64,000 nucleotides of DNA from Lenzites betulinus (GCA_022264855.1 JABYQU010000022.1:310001-374000), one strand, 5' to 3'; counted from the first letter of the stretch, positions 11,231 to 29,010 are shown. Notes: a model not told the origin generated them from the letters alone. Numbers and translations: made by a program.

Positions 11231-12296
11231 TCACTACATAGTAACGCCTGCGCATTACGACGATACTCGGAGTCACGTACGTATCATTGGCAATTGGCGC
11301 AAGTTGATCTGGATTTAGCCAGCGTTATGAGTTACGTTGACTTCAACTTCGGTGCAGTACTACTACCTTTGGTGGTAACACGCGACACGCCGTTGAGCGG
11401 TAACAGCTCCGTGTTTAGGTTATATCCGTAAGGGATAGACGAAGGGCCAAGGGGAGGCCCCAGATCAATAACGGTGAGCTAACCTCCAGCTCGAAATCGA
11501 CATCATGTTGCCATTGAAGCCCCAGTTCAGTGCTCGCCCTCCGGAGTCCCATGAGTCCTGAGTGATACATGTGGCTGGATGAATCCTAGGTTTACACGGA
11601 TACGTTACAGATATGCCCTTGCAACTCCCTTGGGGTGCTACAAACTTGTGGACAGGTGCCAATTAGACAACTCCACCCGTCGATGGCGCACGACTACCGA
11701 CGTCGTCCAAGAGATGCGCCTCTTCCACATTGATGCTGCGATTTGACTAGAAGCTCCAGTTGCAGCGTCTAGTTCAGCGCGAACTTTAACCTCCCCACAC
11801 CCTCGTTTGTTCGCAGTACCACGCGGATGCATTGTTTGTCACCCTGATGAGCTAGCAAGATCGTGCGTCGTCCTAAACATGCTCAGTCAAACCTCTCGTA
11901 TCATCGTCCCACCCCTGGGTGACCACCACTCCGCGCTTAGCCTGGGATCCCATGCCTCAAAGCGGGCTGGCATCTTCTGGATGGAGAAGACGTTATCTAG
12001 TGCCGTTGAATATGGCGCTCGCCACCGCCGTCCTTACGAACTGTAAAGTTTGAGAGAGCTCTTCGGCCGGTCGCTACCGCTTCGTGGCGAGTGCCATTCC
12101 ACAGGGCTTTGAAATGAATTTTGACTGTGCGCTGTCATGCGCTTGGAGCGCATCGAGCCAATGGATAACTATGCAATCGTAGGCGTTTCTACCGGTAGCG
12201 CGTCACGCGGTTGGGTTCTTAAAGGTGGGCTCAGCTCTCGGATTTGACACAGTCGCTCGACTGACAACACCCCCTTCCTCCCCTCAGTCACCCATC
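11231..12296. other. intergenic, no gene recognised
   Basis: About 1.07 kb. The longest frames (for example 11807-12046 on the + strand) have no recognisable motif or supporting splice structure. The last part is presumably the promoter of the methyltransferase gene; AACCCCCTTCCTCC-type pyrimidine tracts precede its ATG. Confidence 0.5.
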
Positions 12297-13872
12297 ATGC
12301 CAGAGCAGTCTCTCACCGCGCAAGCGCAAGAACTCCTTCGTCTTGTTGAGACTATCCAGTCCACGACGGGGTCAGCCACAGCCGGTTCGGATGCGCACGA
12401 GATCTTCGCGGCGCGGCAGCGCGTCCAGAAGCTAACGGCGACGATTATGCGAGAAGTCTGTGGTCCGCTCGAATACACCATCCTTCTTGCAGGTATGTTG
12501 TGTAGTCAAGTGTATGCAACTGGATCGACGCCAGTGGTCTGACAGTGGCTGTGCGCAGAGTCCTGCCAAGAAAGTGCTGCACTGCACTTGGTCACCGAGT
12601 ACTCCGTGGCAGACGTTATCGGCGATGGGTCCAAAACGCTCGCAGAAATCTGCGAGGAGGTCAAAGTCAACTTCAGATACATGGGTATGTCCATTCGGCA
12701 TATCCACTTGCCCAGGTTTGTTCTCACTCCTGTTTTACCTGGCAGATATCGCGATGAAATGCCTTTTGTCGCACGGGTACTTCGAGGAAGTGGGCGGCTT
12801 CGACTCGAAACTCTTCAAGAACAACGCAATGTCCGATGTGCTTCGGGCGGGACACCCGCAAACGCTGAAAGCGGCGATAGGGTTCATGTACGTACAACTC
12901 TCCCGAATACCATGGTACCGGGTTACCAGACGCTGATCCGCGCCTGGTCAAGATGCGACGATGGGGGGAAAGCGGCTGCTCATCTAGTAGAAGCGGCGCG
13001 CACTCGCACGACAACGACAGAGATCCCGACTCCTGCGCTAAACTTGGCCTTTGGGTTCGAGGGCCCGGTGTTCCAGCACTGGAACGACGCTTCCAACGCA
13101 TGGCGTGCGGATAGGATGGGCCTTGCAATGAAGCAAGTCCACCAGATGGCCAACGGGAACGTCGTCACTGGTATTTGGCTTCCACGTACCCGTCGTCCAC
13201 CACTCCCGCTGATTTCTTGCCCTGAATGCACGTAGACTTCGACTGGCCGTCTCTGCCCTCGCCGGTCATTGACGTCGGAGGCGGTATCGGTACTCTGGAG
13301 TTGGCAATCTTGAAGCTGTATCCCGAAGCCCCCGTGCGCTTCATCGTGGTCGACCTCGCCGAGACATGCAAGAGCGCAGAAACGGTAGGCCGTGCTGTGG
13401 AGCTGTCACAGCAGCGTGCTCAACCTTCAAATAGGTGTGGAAGACTCAGCCCGCCAGCTCGCGCAGTCGCGTGACCTTCATGGAGGGCGACTTCTTCGCG
13501 CCAACGCTTGAGGCGACGCGTCTACCATGCGGCCAGCCGACCTACCTGCTCCGACATGTCTTGCACGACTGGACGGACGATGAGGTCGTCACGATCCTTC
13601 GAAACGTTCGTGCGGCTATGGTGGCTCCCCCGCCTGCATCCCACGGCGTTGCTGCGACGCCGAAGCTGCTTGTCTGCGATATAATGCTTTCATCCGACAG
13701 CGGCCGGTTCACCTACACGACGAGCATGCAGCTCCTCACGCTCAACAACGGGGTGGTCCGCTCCCAAGAGGAGATGAATGCGCTGTTGAAAAAGGCGGGG
13801 TTCAAAGTGGTTGTCACCCACGCCATGCGCGCGGCCGACACCATCATCGAGGCCGTGCCGTCGAATGACTAG
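12297..13872 (+). CDS. S-adenosylmethionine-dependent O-methyltransferase (family 2)
   Basis: Six exons (12297-12492, 12559-12684, 12746-12887, 12953-13170, 13236-13384, 13435-13872) give 422 residues, normal for plant COMT-like and fungal secondary-metabolite O-methyltransferases. An N-terminal helical dimerisation domain (HLVTEYSVADVI, YLLSHGYFEE-like) precedes the Rossmann fold. The AdoMet loop VIDVGGGIGTLELAIL is at about residue 238, and LRHVLHDWTDDEV carries the His usually acting as general base. It probably methylates a phenolic hydroxyl on a polyketide or aromatic metabolite, but no synthase or P450 is next to it, so the substrate is unknown. Confidence 0.9.
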
Positions 13873-14179
13873 AAAGTGCCTTTCCAGTAGAAGATATGTG
13901 CGAAGTTTGTACTATCATTCCGCGTGGGTCTTTCTAGTGGGTCGATCGTTCCTTGCCGGGTCTCAACGTTCCGAGCTTCGTCCTCCATGTTGCATTAGTA
14001 CCGATTCAACTCATTCTATCGCGACTTATATATATGTTCGTAGCGCTGGGTCGTAGCGCTGGGTCGAAGCCGTGGCGTGTTGGATGCATGTGCGTCTTGA
14101 TAACGACAGAAGAGCTTAGAATCAACGTAGGGCGTAAGTGTTATCATTGGGCATAACGTACCAGTTTCACTGTTCATTT
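13873..14179. other. intergenic, between convergent genes
   Basis: No gene seen. The direct repeat CGTAGCGCTGGGTCGTAGCGCTGGGTCG lies at about 14039-14066. From about 14085 the sequence joins the left arm of the inverted duplication. Confidence 0.5.
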
Positions 14180-15960
14180 TTACCATCCCATATAGTGGTA
14201 ATCTCTGCTGTCGTGAATGGATTGAATGGTACGAAAAAGGGCCTGCCAGCTACTTTGCGTCCTCTCCAGCGCACACAACACCCAGTGTTCGAACATGATC
14301 CCCCCAGTGGGAGGAGACTGTTCGTGCTGCGGGTCTTTAAGTATCCCCTTCTTCACCTCTTTATTCTCCGTATGCTACGTGTCATTCAGTATGAACGTGG
14401 TCAGCAAGGGGAGTAATGGTCAGGATGTAGGAGAAACCGCTACACACCTGGATGAAGCTCCGAGTGAGCTTCGCCACGTTTTGTGCGATCTCTCCCAGCG
14501 TGAGCGCGTGAAAGGGACCTTTCTTGTCTGAGCCATCTTTACTCGAGGAGAAGTGGTTTGTCGCAGGCATGAGGCTGACCCACGGGGGATATCCTGGCCA
14601 CTACAACACGCTACCGGTCAGTACCTCGTTAATAAGAGGCATAGCCCATCTACACCAGCGCCAGCACCAGTGGCAAACGCGCTGTACACAGGGAACACCA
14701 GATGTGCTGACCTTGATTACCAATAGCACATTACGCTCAAACTCCATGCGATTTTCCACTGAGCCAACGAGCGGCACCAGCTGGTCGAACCCTCGCAGGC
14801 CCTGCACTCTGCCCTCCTCCGCGTCCACCAGCGCGATCCCGGGGAAGTCCCGCCGTACCGCTTCGTGGTGAAAAGCACCGGCGTGCGAGGGCCTGCGTTC
14901 ACACTCTCGGTCTTCACATCGCTGCTGCGCACGTTGTACCTCCTAAGCCACTCCTTCACGCCCCTGCGCGTCGTTAGTAGCGGCGCGCCGCTCGGCGCCG
15001 CTCGATCGTCCGGGGGTGGGCTTGAGGCAGAAGTCGGCAGCGCGCCATCCGTCTTGCTACTGCCTGGCCAGGCCGAATCCTCGGGGGCTGCGGTCTCGAC
15101 GTCGGCGCGTCCCTCGGAGGAATGCTCGGTGTCCCACGGCTGGAAGCCAGATGTACCCGAAACAGGTTCAAGTTGGCGTGCTGGAAAGGGCACTTCCACG
15201 CTCTGAGACCATTGACCAGACCGCAAGCCAGATTTTGGGTGTGCGAAGCCCTCACCGGAGACGTAGTGTCGATACAGCGCGGCAAAAGACTCGGTGCTGG
15301 GACCTGCCGACTCCCATGTTTTCCGGGAGGATGTCCTCGGAGAGGGCGGATTCTCCAACGGGAGCTCGACGCTCTGCATCGAGAATTTTCCGTGGTGGGT
15401 TGCCCACTCTCTATCGGCCTCAAAAGCGTCGGACGCATAGGTGTCCGGCTGGTGGTGGTGAAAGTCGTCGGCGTGTCCCGATGGCTCGCGACGGGGCCCA
15501 GGAATGGGGAGTTCCATGCTTTGGGAGCCTTCACCGAGTGCGCGGGGCCAGACGCGCGGATGGGTGGCCCGGGCCACCTCGCTTTGGGAGCCTACGAACC
15601 GATCTTCAAGTGCGCGGGGCCAGAAATGCGGAAGCGTGGCGGGCCACGGATGTGTCTCGTCGTAGTCCTTAAGGTGGGGGTCATTGTCCTGCAAATGATA
15701 TGGATGGAGGTCCCCGGACGAAGACATAGTAACTTTGTGGGTCGGATAGAACTACAGACGAATCAACGATTAGGGGGGATAACGAAACCCGGCTCGGAGG
15801 CGCACCTATAGGAGTCCAATGGCGGTAGGGTGTTCGGTAAGTGGGTATGAGGCCTGAGGTTGCAACTCTGTAGCGTGAGCGTCGATATCCGAGTACAGCT
15901 GAGCGCCGAGAGCTTACGCGCTGTCAACAATGTCGACACCATATGAATATGAGTACCTTT
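14085..15960 (-). repeat. left arm of ~1.9 kb inverted duplication
   Basis: Reverse complement aligns along its whole length with 20390-22310: promoter, three exons, introns and 3' flank. Shared flank words include GGCGCTCAGCTGTACTCGGA upstream and TACGCCCT-CGTTGATTCTAAG downstream. The arms have diverged by substitutions and small indels, so the duplication is not recent. Confidence 0.85.
14180..15727 (-). pseudogene. frameshifted copy of an unrecognised gene (paralogue of 20607-22205)
   Basis: Exons corresponding to the intact copy are 15727-14712, 14600-14448 and 14374-14180, with GT-AG introns at the same positions. The first exon begins MSSSGDLHPYHLQDNDPHLK and shares HHHQPDTYASDAFEA, SMQSVELPL and TRRGVKEWLRR with its paralogue. 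Near 14865 one base is missing relative to the intact copy, changing TMEWYRENLPGIALVDAEAG into a different frame that stops at 14717. Exons two and three remain open and conserved (WPGYPPWVSLMPATNHF, LTLGEIAQNVAKLTRSFIQ). Either a recent pseudogene, a truncated 336-residue protein, or a single-base assembly error. Function unknown. Confidence 0.75.
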
Positions 15961-15984
15961 GATGGTAAACTGTCATTATTACAA

Positions 15985-16680
15985 GAAGAGCAATTATCTT
16001 GGATTCCTGGTCACCGGTCACCCGACGGACTGAATTCTAGAGCAAAATGACCATTTCCATTATCATTATCACCCGTCGGACAGCGCAGACAGAGTGGATA
16101 TGTTTTGCGGACAAGCTTGAAGTCGCCAGCCCCGGACGAAATCCTTCCGCATGTCGGTCGTACAAGCCCACTTAGCAGCACGCTATGGCTGACAGCGCTC
16201 CACCGCGCGCAGCTCAGCTGGCTATTTTGATCCTGCCGCGAGGGCCGCGCTCTTCGAGGGCGCGATCTGCAGGGAAGTCGACCCCACGAGCGAGTTGAGG
16301 GTCGTGAGGAGGTGTCTTGCGCTTGGGTGCGTGCAGGCGCGGGTGCAGTGCGGTGGTGTGGCGGCGGTCGCATGTCCCGACTTCGCGTGTTCTCGCTTAC
16401 ATTGTTGTGTACCTCGTGCAGACGTACTTGGATGATTTCGTGAAGATGCTCCAAGAGGACCGGGCGCGATCGTGAAGGACGGTGGGTCGTCTGTCTCGGC
16501 GGGCTGGCGCGCGGTAAGTGCTTTCCTTTGCATAGGTGGTGCTACCCAAGTCGGAGATCCTGAAGGTGTGTGTTCTGGGCGCGCGAGCGGATATGAAGCT
16601 GGGTAGTGTCATTGACAGCTACTTCCGCCGTGGACTTCGAATGGGCCATCGAGGAGATCGTTGGGGACTAGAATGCATGC
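15985..16680 (+). pseudogene. decayed fragment of ABC transporter nucleotide-binding domain 2 (left copy)
   Basis: Plus-strand pieces in shifting frames match NBD2 of the ABCC transporter at 22828-29010 in order: ALFEGAICREVDPTSELRVV against LFEGTIRENIDPTGASSDAE; LDDFVKMLQ against [20 protein letters not shown] against [28 protein letters not shown] against ATSAVDLDTDRSIQEIIRG. A stop and frameshifts interrupt it. The signature Q and Walker B acidic residues are lost. Splice-like joints survive, so it came from genomic DNA, not a processed copy. About 250 nt at its start also match the right-hand remnant near 22.5-22.8 kb. Confidence 0.8.
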
Positions 16681-17556
16681 ACATAGACGACGCTGACCTT
16701 TTCAGATGTACTGCTTCTCTGAGTACCTATGACGCGTTGCAGGCCGGGTGCATCACGCATCGGCTGGACTGGAGTTGGACCTCCGGGTCGCGAGACTCGG
16801 CAAAGTGAGCCTAAGGGATATGATGGACCTATATGGGGTGCTGTCAATTTGTATCTCTGCTTCGATGCGAGTGGCGAACGAGGAAAGCATCATTCCACCA
16901 TAGCAGTTCAGGGCTTCGAGGACTCGGAGCTTCGAGTTGCGCCTTGCGTGCAGGACCTGGGATGGGTTCATGCCGCCTATATTGTGCAACATAGAGGAGA
17001 AGTTCAACGAAGTAGAATGGTCATGGCGACTGACAACATACGGAGTTGAGCCGGCGGTGGAGGGAGCAGGGCCAGGGCGCCGGCTATGTTGCGCCGCAGT
17101 CGTTGTCGAGAGCCGCTCGGAATGACATCATCCGACGAGGACCCCCGTTCCTTGCGCGCGGAACTGGTGGCGTCGGGCCTCTCTCAGTCCCCGATGGTTG
17201 CTTGTTGGTGTCGGAGGAGCGCGCGCGCGCGAAGAGGCTGTACTTATGTTTAAAAATCTGGACCACAGGATGCAGGGGTTGATGTTAGGAATATGATGAA
17301 TATCAAACCGAGTTCACCGCGGGGACCCGCAACCGTCTAGCAAGTTCCCGCGGTGTGAGATGTGCACTCCGCCAATGTGCCGCCAATAAAGTATCATCCA
17401 TAAACGAGGGCGCGTTGCTTGCTTGGCGATCGTTCTCCCGCCCGTCCCTCCCGCCCCGGTCCTTCGCTTACGCCGCTTGTCTGAGCTTTTGTCTGCTCCC
17501 TTCTTCTCTTGCTCTCTTCATCACTCTTCCCCACATTCCTTACGCCCCTTTCGCCC
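16681..17556. other. intergenic, no gene recognised
   Basis: Several frames of 60-106 codons on both strands, none with a recognisable motif. The final 150 bp are strongly pyrimidine-rich and probably the promoter and 5' UTR of the MscS gene. Confidence 0.5.
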
Positions 17557-20137
17557 ATGCCCGCCTCAAGACCGCAGGACGAGGACTTCGACCTTACCAT
17601 CATCGACCAGAAGGAGGACCCCCGGCCATTCCACGAACGAGTCGTGCCGGACATCGTCCACCCGCCCACACAACATGTCAACCGCGACGAGATCGTAAAG
17701 CCCGACGACGACTCAAACTCCTCCGACGACACCGCAACCGAATCCGACGATGAGTTCGACTGGGACGCGGAGGACGATGCAAAGTCCCAGAACATGGCTG
17801 CCTCCATCAAAGCCCGGCGCGGCCACGCCCTCTACCGAGCGTTCCTCAAGCTCCCAAAACTCTTCCGCGTCCTCCTCGTCGGTGCCATCGGCGTGGGCAT
17901 CCTCATCACGCCCCTCCTCGTCGTGATGCTCCGCTTCAACACGAGTGTCGTGAAGGCGCAGGTCCACGCCTGGTCGCTCTGGCTCACCGTGACGTGGGCG
18001 GCGGGGATCGCGACGTACATCGTCGTCGACGCCATCCCCCATTTCGTGCTCTTCGTGCTGCGTGTCTCGAGCTACAAGGTGGAGCGGGCGCGGGTGTCCA
18101 TAGAGGTGCGTGCGGTCTAGTACGGGGCGCGCGCGACATTCTGACAAGCGGATCAGCTCATTGCCGCCGTGCGCGGCTGGCTCAAGCTCGCGATGGACTT
18201 TGCGTGGGCGTGGATCGCGCTCTCCGTCATCCGCGGGACGTACAACCCCCCGGGCGGGTACTGGGTCATCATCAACCGCGTTATGCAGGTGCGCCCGCCG
18301 TTCCCCGCATGTTCGCGGTCACGCGACTCACGCTGACCCCGCCGCGCAGGCCCTGTTCTCCGCCGGGCTGCTGCTGCTCGCGGAGAAGGCGTTCCTGCGC
18401 TACGTCGCGATCAACTTCCACCGCAAGGCACTCGCGGACCGCATCGCGGAGAACCAGCTCGGGCTGCGCGCGCTCGACCGCCTGTCGAACGCGCAGCCGG
18501 CGCCGAAGAAGTCGCCGTATACCGGCGGGAAGAAGGGCCACCGCTCGCGCGGGTCGAGCCTGGACATGCTCGGGATGAACGGGCGGCGGAGCCATCCGCC
18601 GAGCCGCGCGGGGTCGCCGGAGCACGGGGAGAAGGGGAACGCGCACGCGGGGCCGGGGACGGCGTCGAGCTCGTCGTCGCCGACGCCGCTGAAGGAGAAA
18701 AAGGAGACGCGGCGGGGGAACAAGCGCCAGCGCAAGAACATCGTCGCGGCGGTCATCGTCGACCAGCTCGGGGGCGCGCTCGAGCAGGTGACGCAGAACC
18801 AGTTCGGGAGCCTGGCGAGCGCGGGGAAGCTGGCGCGCAAGCTGTTCAGCACGCTGAGCGATGTGTACCCGCCGAGGCACCATTTGGTCGTTGCAGGTGA
18901 GTTGTCGCAGGGTGTTTGGTGCTCGGTGCTGAGCGGTCTTGTGCGCAGATTTCTTGCCCTACTTCCACACGGCGTCGGATGCGGTTAGTACATTTCGCTG
19001 GGGCTCAAGATCATCGGGCTGATGCTTTCCTTCAGCACGCGGCGTTTGCGCTGTTTGACAAGGACGGTAACGGCGACATTTCCAAGCGGGAGATGCGCGA
19101 GGCCGTCCGTCGTATCTACCGCGAGCGGAAGGCCCTGACAGCCAGTTTGAAGGATGTCGGCTCGGCTGTCGCGAAACTCGATGCGGTCATGCTCTCGGTC
19201 GCCGCCATGATCCTGACGTTCATCTGCTTGCTCATATTCAACCGCAACAACACGCTTTCGTCGCTGGTTCCGCTTGCTACGATCATCGTCGGGTTCTCGT
19301 TCATCTTTGGGCACTCTGCGCAGACACTGTTCGAGTCGGCAAGTGGATTTCAATCCCTCAGTCGGTTCGATGCTCACACCGGCGTTACTTGCAGCTCATC
19401 TTCATCTTCTCTACGCACGTGTTCGATGTGGGCGACCTGGTGATGATTGACGACCAGGTACGGCCGCCGCTGAACGTGCCGTGGGTCTTCGCTGACCACA
19501 CACCCAGGTCCTGTTCGTGCGCGAGTTCGGCCTCTTCTCGACGACGTTCCGCCGCGTGGACGGCATGGAGATCATCGCGCCGAACGCGCTCCTCGCGGGC
19601 TCGAAGCTCGTGCACAACCTGCGGCGCAGCAGCTCGATGTGGGAGTCCACGACGCTCATGGTCTCGTACGACACCGCGCTGGACGTGATCGAGCAGATCC
19701 GGATCCGGCTGCAGGCGTACGTCGCGGCGAACAGCCGCGAGTGGTCCGCCGTGTCCGTGAACATCGACAAGATGGAGTACCAGAACGCGATCCACCTGAC
19801 GGTCGCGATGGAGCACCGCCCGAACTGGCAGGACTGGGGCGGCCGCTGGCAGCGCCGCACCGCGTTCATGCGCCACATGAAGGCGGTGCTCGAGGAGCTC
19901 GACGTGCGTTACCTCGAGCCCATCCAGCCCGTCATTCTCCCGCGCGGCGCCGCGGCGGCGGCGGGGCTGCAGCCGCCGAGCTCGCCGCGCCTGAACGGGC
20001 CGCCGTCGCCGAGGGGCGCCAGCTTCCGTCGGAGGCAGAGCACGCGCGAGGATTTGGGCAACGCGGGGTATCTGGAGGTCGACGCGACTGCGCGTTCGCC
20101 CGTGCGCGGGCTCCGACCGGGCCCGGACCGGTTCTGA
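17557..20137 (+). CDS. EF-hand-containing mechanosensitive ion channel (MscS family)
   Basis: Seven exons (17557-18105, 18157-18288, 18350-18896, 18949-18983, 19036-19338, 19395-19457, 19508-20137) give 752 residues. An acidic N-terminus is followed by several membrane helices (VLLVGAIGVGILITPLLVVML, LWLTVTWAAGIATYIVVD, ALFSAGLLLLAEKAF). A basic linker leads to an EF-hand loop DKDGNGDISKRE at about residue 427, then the pore-lining helix region (SLVPLATIIVGFSFIFGHSAQTLFES split here only by an intron) and the beta domain FDVGDLVMID. Layout matches fungal Msy1/Msy2, endoplasmic-reticulum channels that respond to hypo-osmotic swelling and calcium. The fifth intron uses a GC donor (GCAAGT). It lies between the two inverted arms. 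Confidence 0.93.
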
Positions 20138-20606
20138 ACGCGCTGGTGATATATGGCGTTGTGGTGAATATACTGGTCGGCAGGCTGCGCGTGAGTCTGT
20201 GGCGAATATCCTGGTCGACACAGCTGCGCGTGAGTGGATGGATGGATGCCAGGGGATGCTAGTTTGGTATAGATTATGAAGTGTGCAGGTGGGATGTATA
20301 TAGACAGACGGCGTCGGCTTTGGGCTGCGCACAGTGCTCCGCTTGCAATAATGACGGTTTTCTAAGGTACTCACGTTATGTTCCGAGGTGGCCGTGTCAA
20401 CAATATTGTCGACGGCGCAGTAAACTTTCGGCGCTCAGCTGTACTCGGACGCTCACACTACATAAAGTCGCAACCTCAGGCCTTGATCAGGCCTACTACA
20501 CCGAACACTGGCGACTGTACGCTTATAGGTGCGCTTCCCAGCCGTTTTTGTTATTCCTGCTCATCGCTCGTTCCTCTGTAGTCCTATCCAAATCCACGAA
20601 GTGATT
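20138..20606. promoter_or_regulatory. MscS 3' flank and promoter of duplicated gene (right copy)
   Basis: The part from about 20390 to 20606 is conserved with the reverse complement of 15728-15960, including GGCGCTCAGCTGTACTCGGA and GCAACCTCAGGCC. The motif TCAACAATATTGTCGAC near 20397 is nearly palindromic. This is the promoter of the gene starting at 20607. Confidence 0.5.
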
Positions 20607-22310
20607 ATGTCCTCGTCCGGGGATTTTCATCAGTATGATTTGCATAACAACCGTTACCACCTTGACGACTACGACGCGAATGTCTGGCCGCGCGCACTCG
20701 AAGATCGGTTCGTAGGCTCCCCAATCCTCGGACTCGATGGGTGGACCCCTGCCCATCCGCGCTTCGTGCCGCGCACACTTGGCGAAGGATCCCAAAGCAT
20801 GGAGTTCCCTCTCTCCGAGCCCCACCACGAGTCCTCAGGACACACCGACGATTTTTACCACCACCAGCCGGACACCTATGCGTCTGACGCTTTTGAGGCC
20901 GAGTATGTCGCGGGGTCCTCCTCGTTCGATAGAGAGTGGGCAACGCGCCACGGCGAATTCTCGATGCAGAGCGTCGAGCTCCCGTTGGACGATCCACCCT
21001 CTCCGAAGGCATCCTCCTCGCAAACTTGGGAGTCGGCGAGTCCCAGGACCGAGTCTTTTGCCGAGCTGTATCAACACTACGTCACCACTGCTGAGGGCTT
21101 CGTACACCCAACATCCGGCCCGCGGTCTGGTGAGTGGTCTCAGAGCGCGGAAGTGCCTTTTCCGGCGGACGAAGCGGGCCACCCTGCGCCTGGCACACCT
21201 GGATCTCCGCCGTCGGACGTCGAGCGTTCCTCCGAAGGACACGCAGATGTCGAACCCTCCGAGGATGCGGCCCAGCCAAGCCGTGGGGGGTTGGACCTGT
21301 CCAACGGAGAGGCAGACGGTGTGCTGCCGACTTCAACCTCTAGCCCCTCACCGGGCGACTCAGCGCCGCTGAACACGGCGTCACTACCTACTACGCGTAT
21401 AGGCGTGAAGGAATGGCTTAGAAGGCACCAACAAAAACTTCGCACGGGCGCGGGCCTCCCTCGCACTCCGGTGCTTTTCACCATGGAATGGTACCGCGAG
21501 AACCTCCCAGGGATCGCGCTGGTCGATGCGGAGGCGGGCAGAGTGCAGGACCTGCGGGGTTTCGACCGGCCCGTGCCACTCGTGGGGTCGGGAGAGGACC
21601 GCGTGGAGCCCGTGTGTGAGGTGACATTGTCAATCAAGGTCAGCACCGTGACCTCTGCTCTTGTCTTTCTTGTGTACAGCATGTTCCCGTGGCGGGCGTA
21701 GATTTGCGCGCGTTTGATTAGCCAAGTGCTTACTAGTGTTCGCATGTTACAGTGGCCGGGGTATGCCCCGTGGACCAGCCCCATGCCTGCGACAAACCAC
21801 CTTTCCGTGAGGAAAGATGGCCCAGGCAGCGAAAGGCTTATAAACGCCCTCCACCCGCTCACGCTGGGAGAGATCGCACAGAATGTGGCGCGGCTCACTC
21901 GGAGCTTCATCCAGGTGTGCAGTGGCTTCCCCTACACCTGTAGACTATCCCTCCCTCCACTAACCATTTTAATGCCGTTTATTCAAAACGACGCATAGCA
22001 AATAGAGTCCAATAACTTGAAGATTCTGGAGGAAATCAAGACAAGACCGCCTCACTGGCACCCGCTGCTGGCACAATCTCCCCCCACTGTGAGTATCGTG
22101 TTCGAGGACTGGGCGCTGTCTGCGCTGGAGTGGACGCAAAGTGGATGGCAGCCCCATTTTCGGCCCCTACAATCAATGCGCGGCAGCAGAAATCATATGG
22201 GATAGTCATCGTGAACGGTGAAATTGGTACGTTACGCCCAGTGGTAGCCGCTACTACGCCCTGCGTTGATTCTAAGTTTCTTCTCTCGGAAAGAAGACAC
22301 GCATGACCGT
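20390..22310 (+). repeat. right arm of ~1.9 kb inverted duplication
   Basis: Reverse-complement partner of 14085-15960, including the promoter and the 3' flank to about TACGCCCTGCGTTGATTCTAAG at 22255. About 4.4 kb of unique sequence, holding the MscS gene and one ABC remnant, separates the arms. Confidence 0.85.
20607..22205 (+). CDS. unrecognised basidiomycete protein, intact member of the duplicated pair
   Basis: Exons 20607-21638, 21753-21914 and 21999-22205 give 466 residues. I do not recognise the family. The first 280 residues are Ser/Pro/Glu/His-rich and likely disordered, with repeated short motifs such as WPRALEDRFVGS / PRTLGEGSQSMEF and WATRHGEFSMQSVEL / SGEWSQSAEVPF. From about residue 290 it becomes ordered: RIGVKEWLRRHQQKL, then GIALVDAEAGRVQDLRGF, a WPGYAPWTSPMPATNH segment and the helix LTLGEIAQNVARLTRSFIQ, ending VFEDWALSALEWTQSGW. 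The third exon boundary is supported by colinear alignment with the left copy, both ending near a Met-Gly. The conserved C-terminal half suggests a folded domain with a negatively charged regulatory N-terminus. No signal peptide or membrane helix. Confidence 0.75.
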
Positions 22311-22489
22311 CGAAGCCCGGTGAGCCCGGCGGTCACGATATGGCCAACGCGGGGTCCTTGTACTACACAACAATTTGAGAGAGAAGTTGGAAGTTCCTTA
22401 GAACACACGCGAAGTCGACACATGCGACCGCGACGACATCACCGCTTAAACACGGGCCACCTCCCCGCGACCCTCGACGCGCTCGTGGG

Positions 22490-22800
22490 GTCGCGTTCAA
22501 GTTCTCGTAGATCGCGCCCTCGAAAAGCTCGGCCCTGCTGCGGATCGTAATAGCCGACTGGACTGCGGGCGGTGGAGCGCTGTCAGCCATAGCGTGCCGC
22601 TAAGTGGGCCTGCACGAGCGGAAGGACTTTGTCCGGGGCTGGCGACTTCACCTACAGTCCGGCGAGACAGATACAGCGGGGCCGTTTGCGCTGTCCGACG
22701 GATGATAGTGATTATAAAAATGGTCATTTTGCTCTATTCAGTCCATCGGGTGACCAGAAATCCAGAAATCCAAGATAACTGCAACCCATTGCTCTTCCAC
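22490..22800 (-). pseudogene. decayed fragment of ABC transporter nucleotide-binding domain 2 (right copy)
   Basis: Minus strand reads AITIRSRAELFEGAIYENLN, matching ISIVPQSPDLFEGTIREN of the adjacent ABC transporter. The stretch is the reverse complement of the left remnant, sharing GACTGAATAGAGCAAAATGACCATTT-like and GCACGCTATGGCTGACAGCGCTCCACCGC-like DNA. It follows the ABC gene directly, on the same strand, so it is a tandem relic of that gene's 3' part. Confidence 0.75.
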
Positions 22801-22827
22801 AGCCTCTACTCTCTCTTTGGCTCATCT

Positions 22828-29010
<6,183 letters not shown>

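Noticed and set aside
14974..15811. several long frames on both strands across the left duplicated gene
   Set aside because: They are shadows of the first exon; the paralogue conserves only the frame starting at 15727.
18281..18883. 200-codon minus-strand frame within the MscS gene
   Set aside because: Arg-rich antisense of a GC-rich coding exon.
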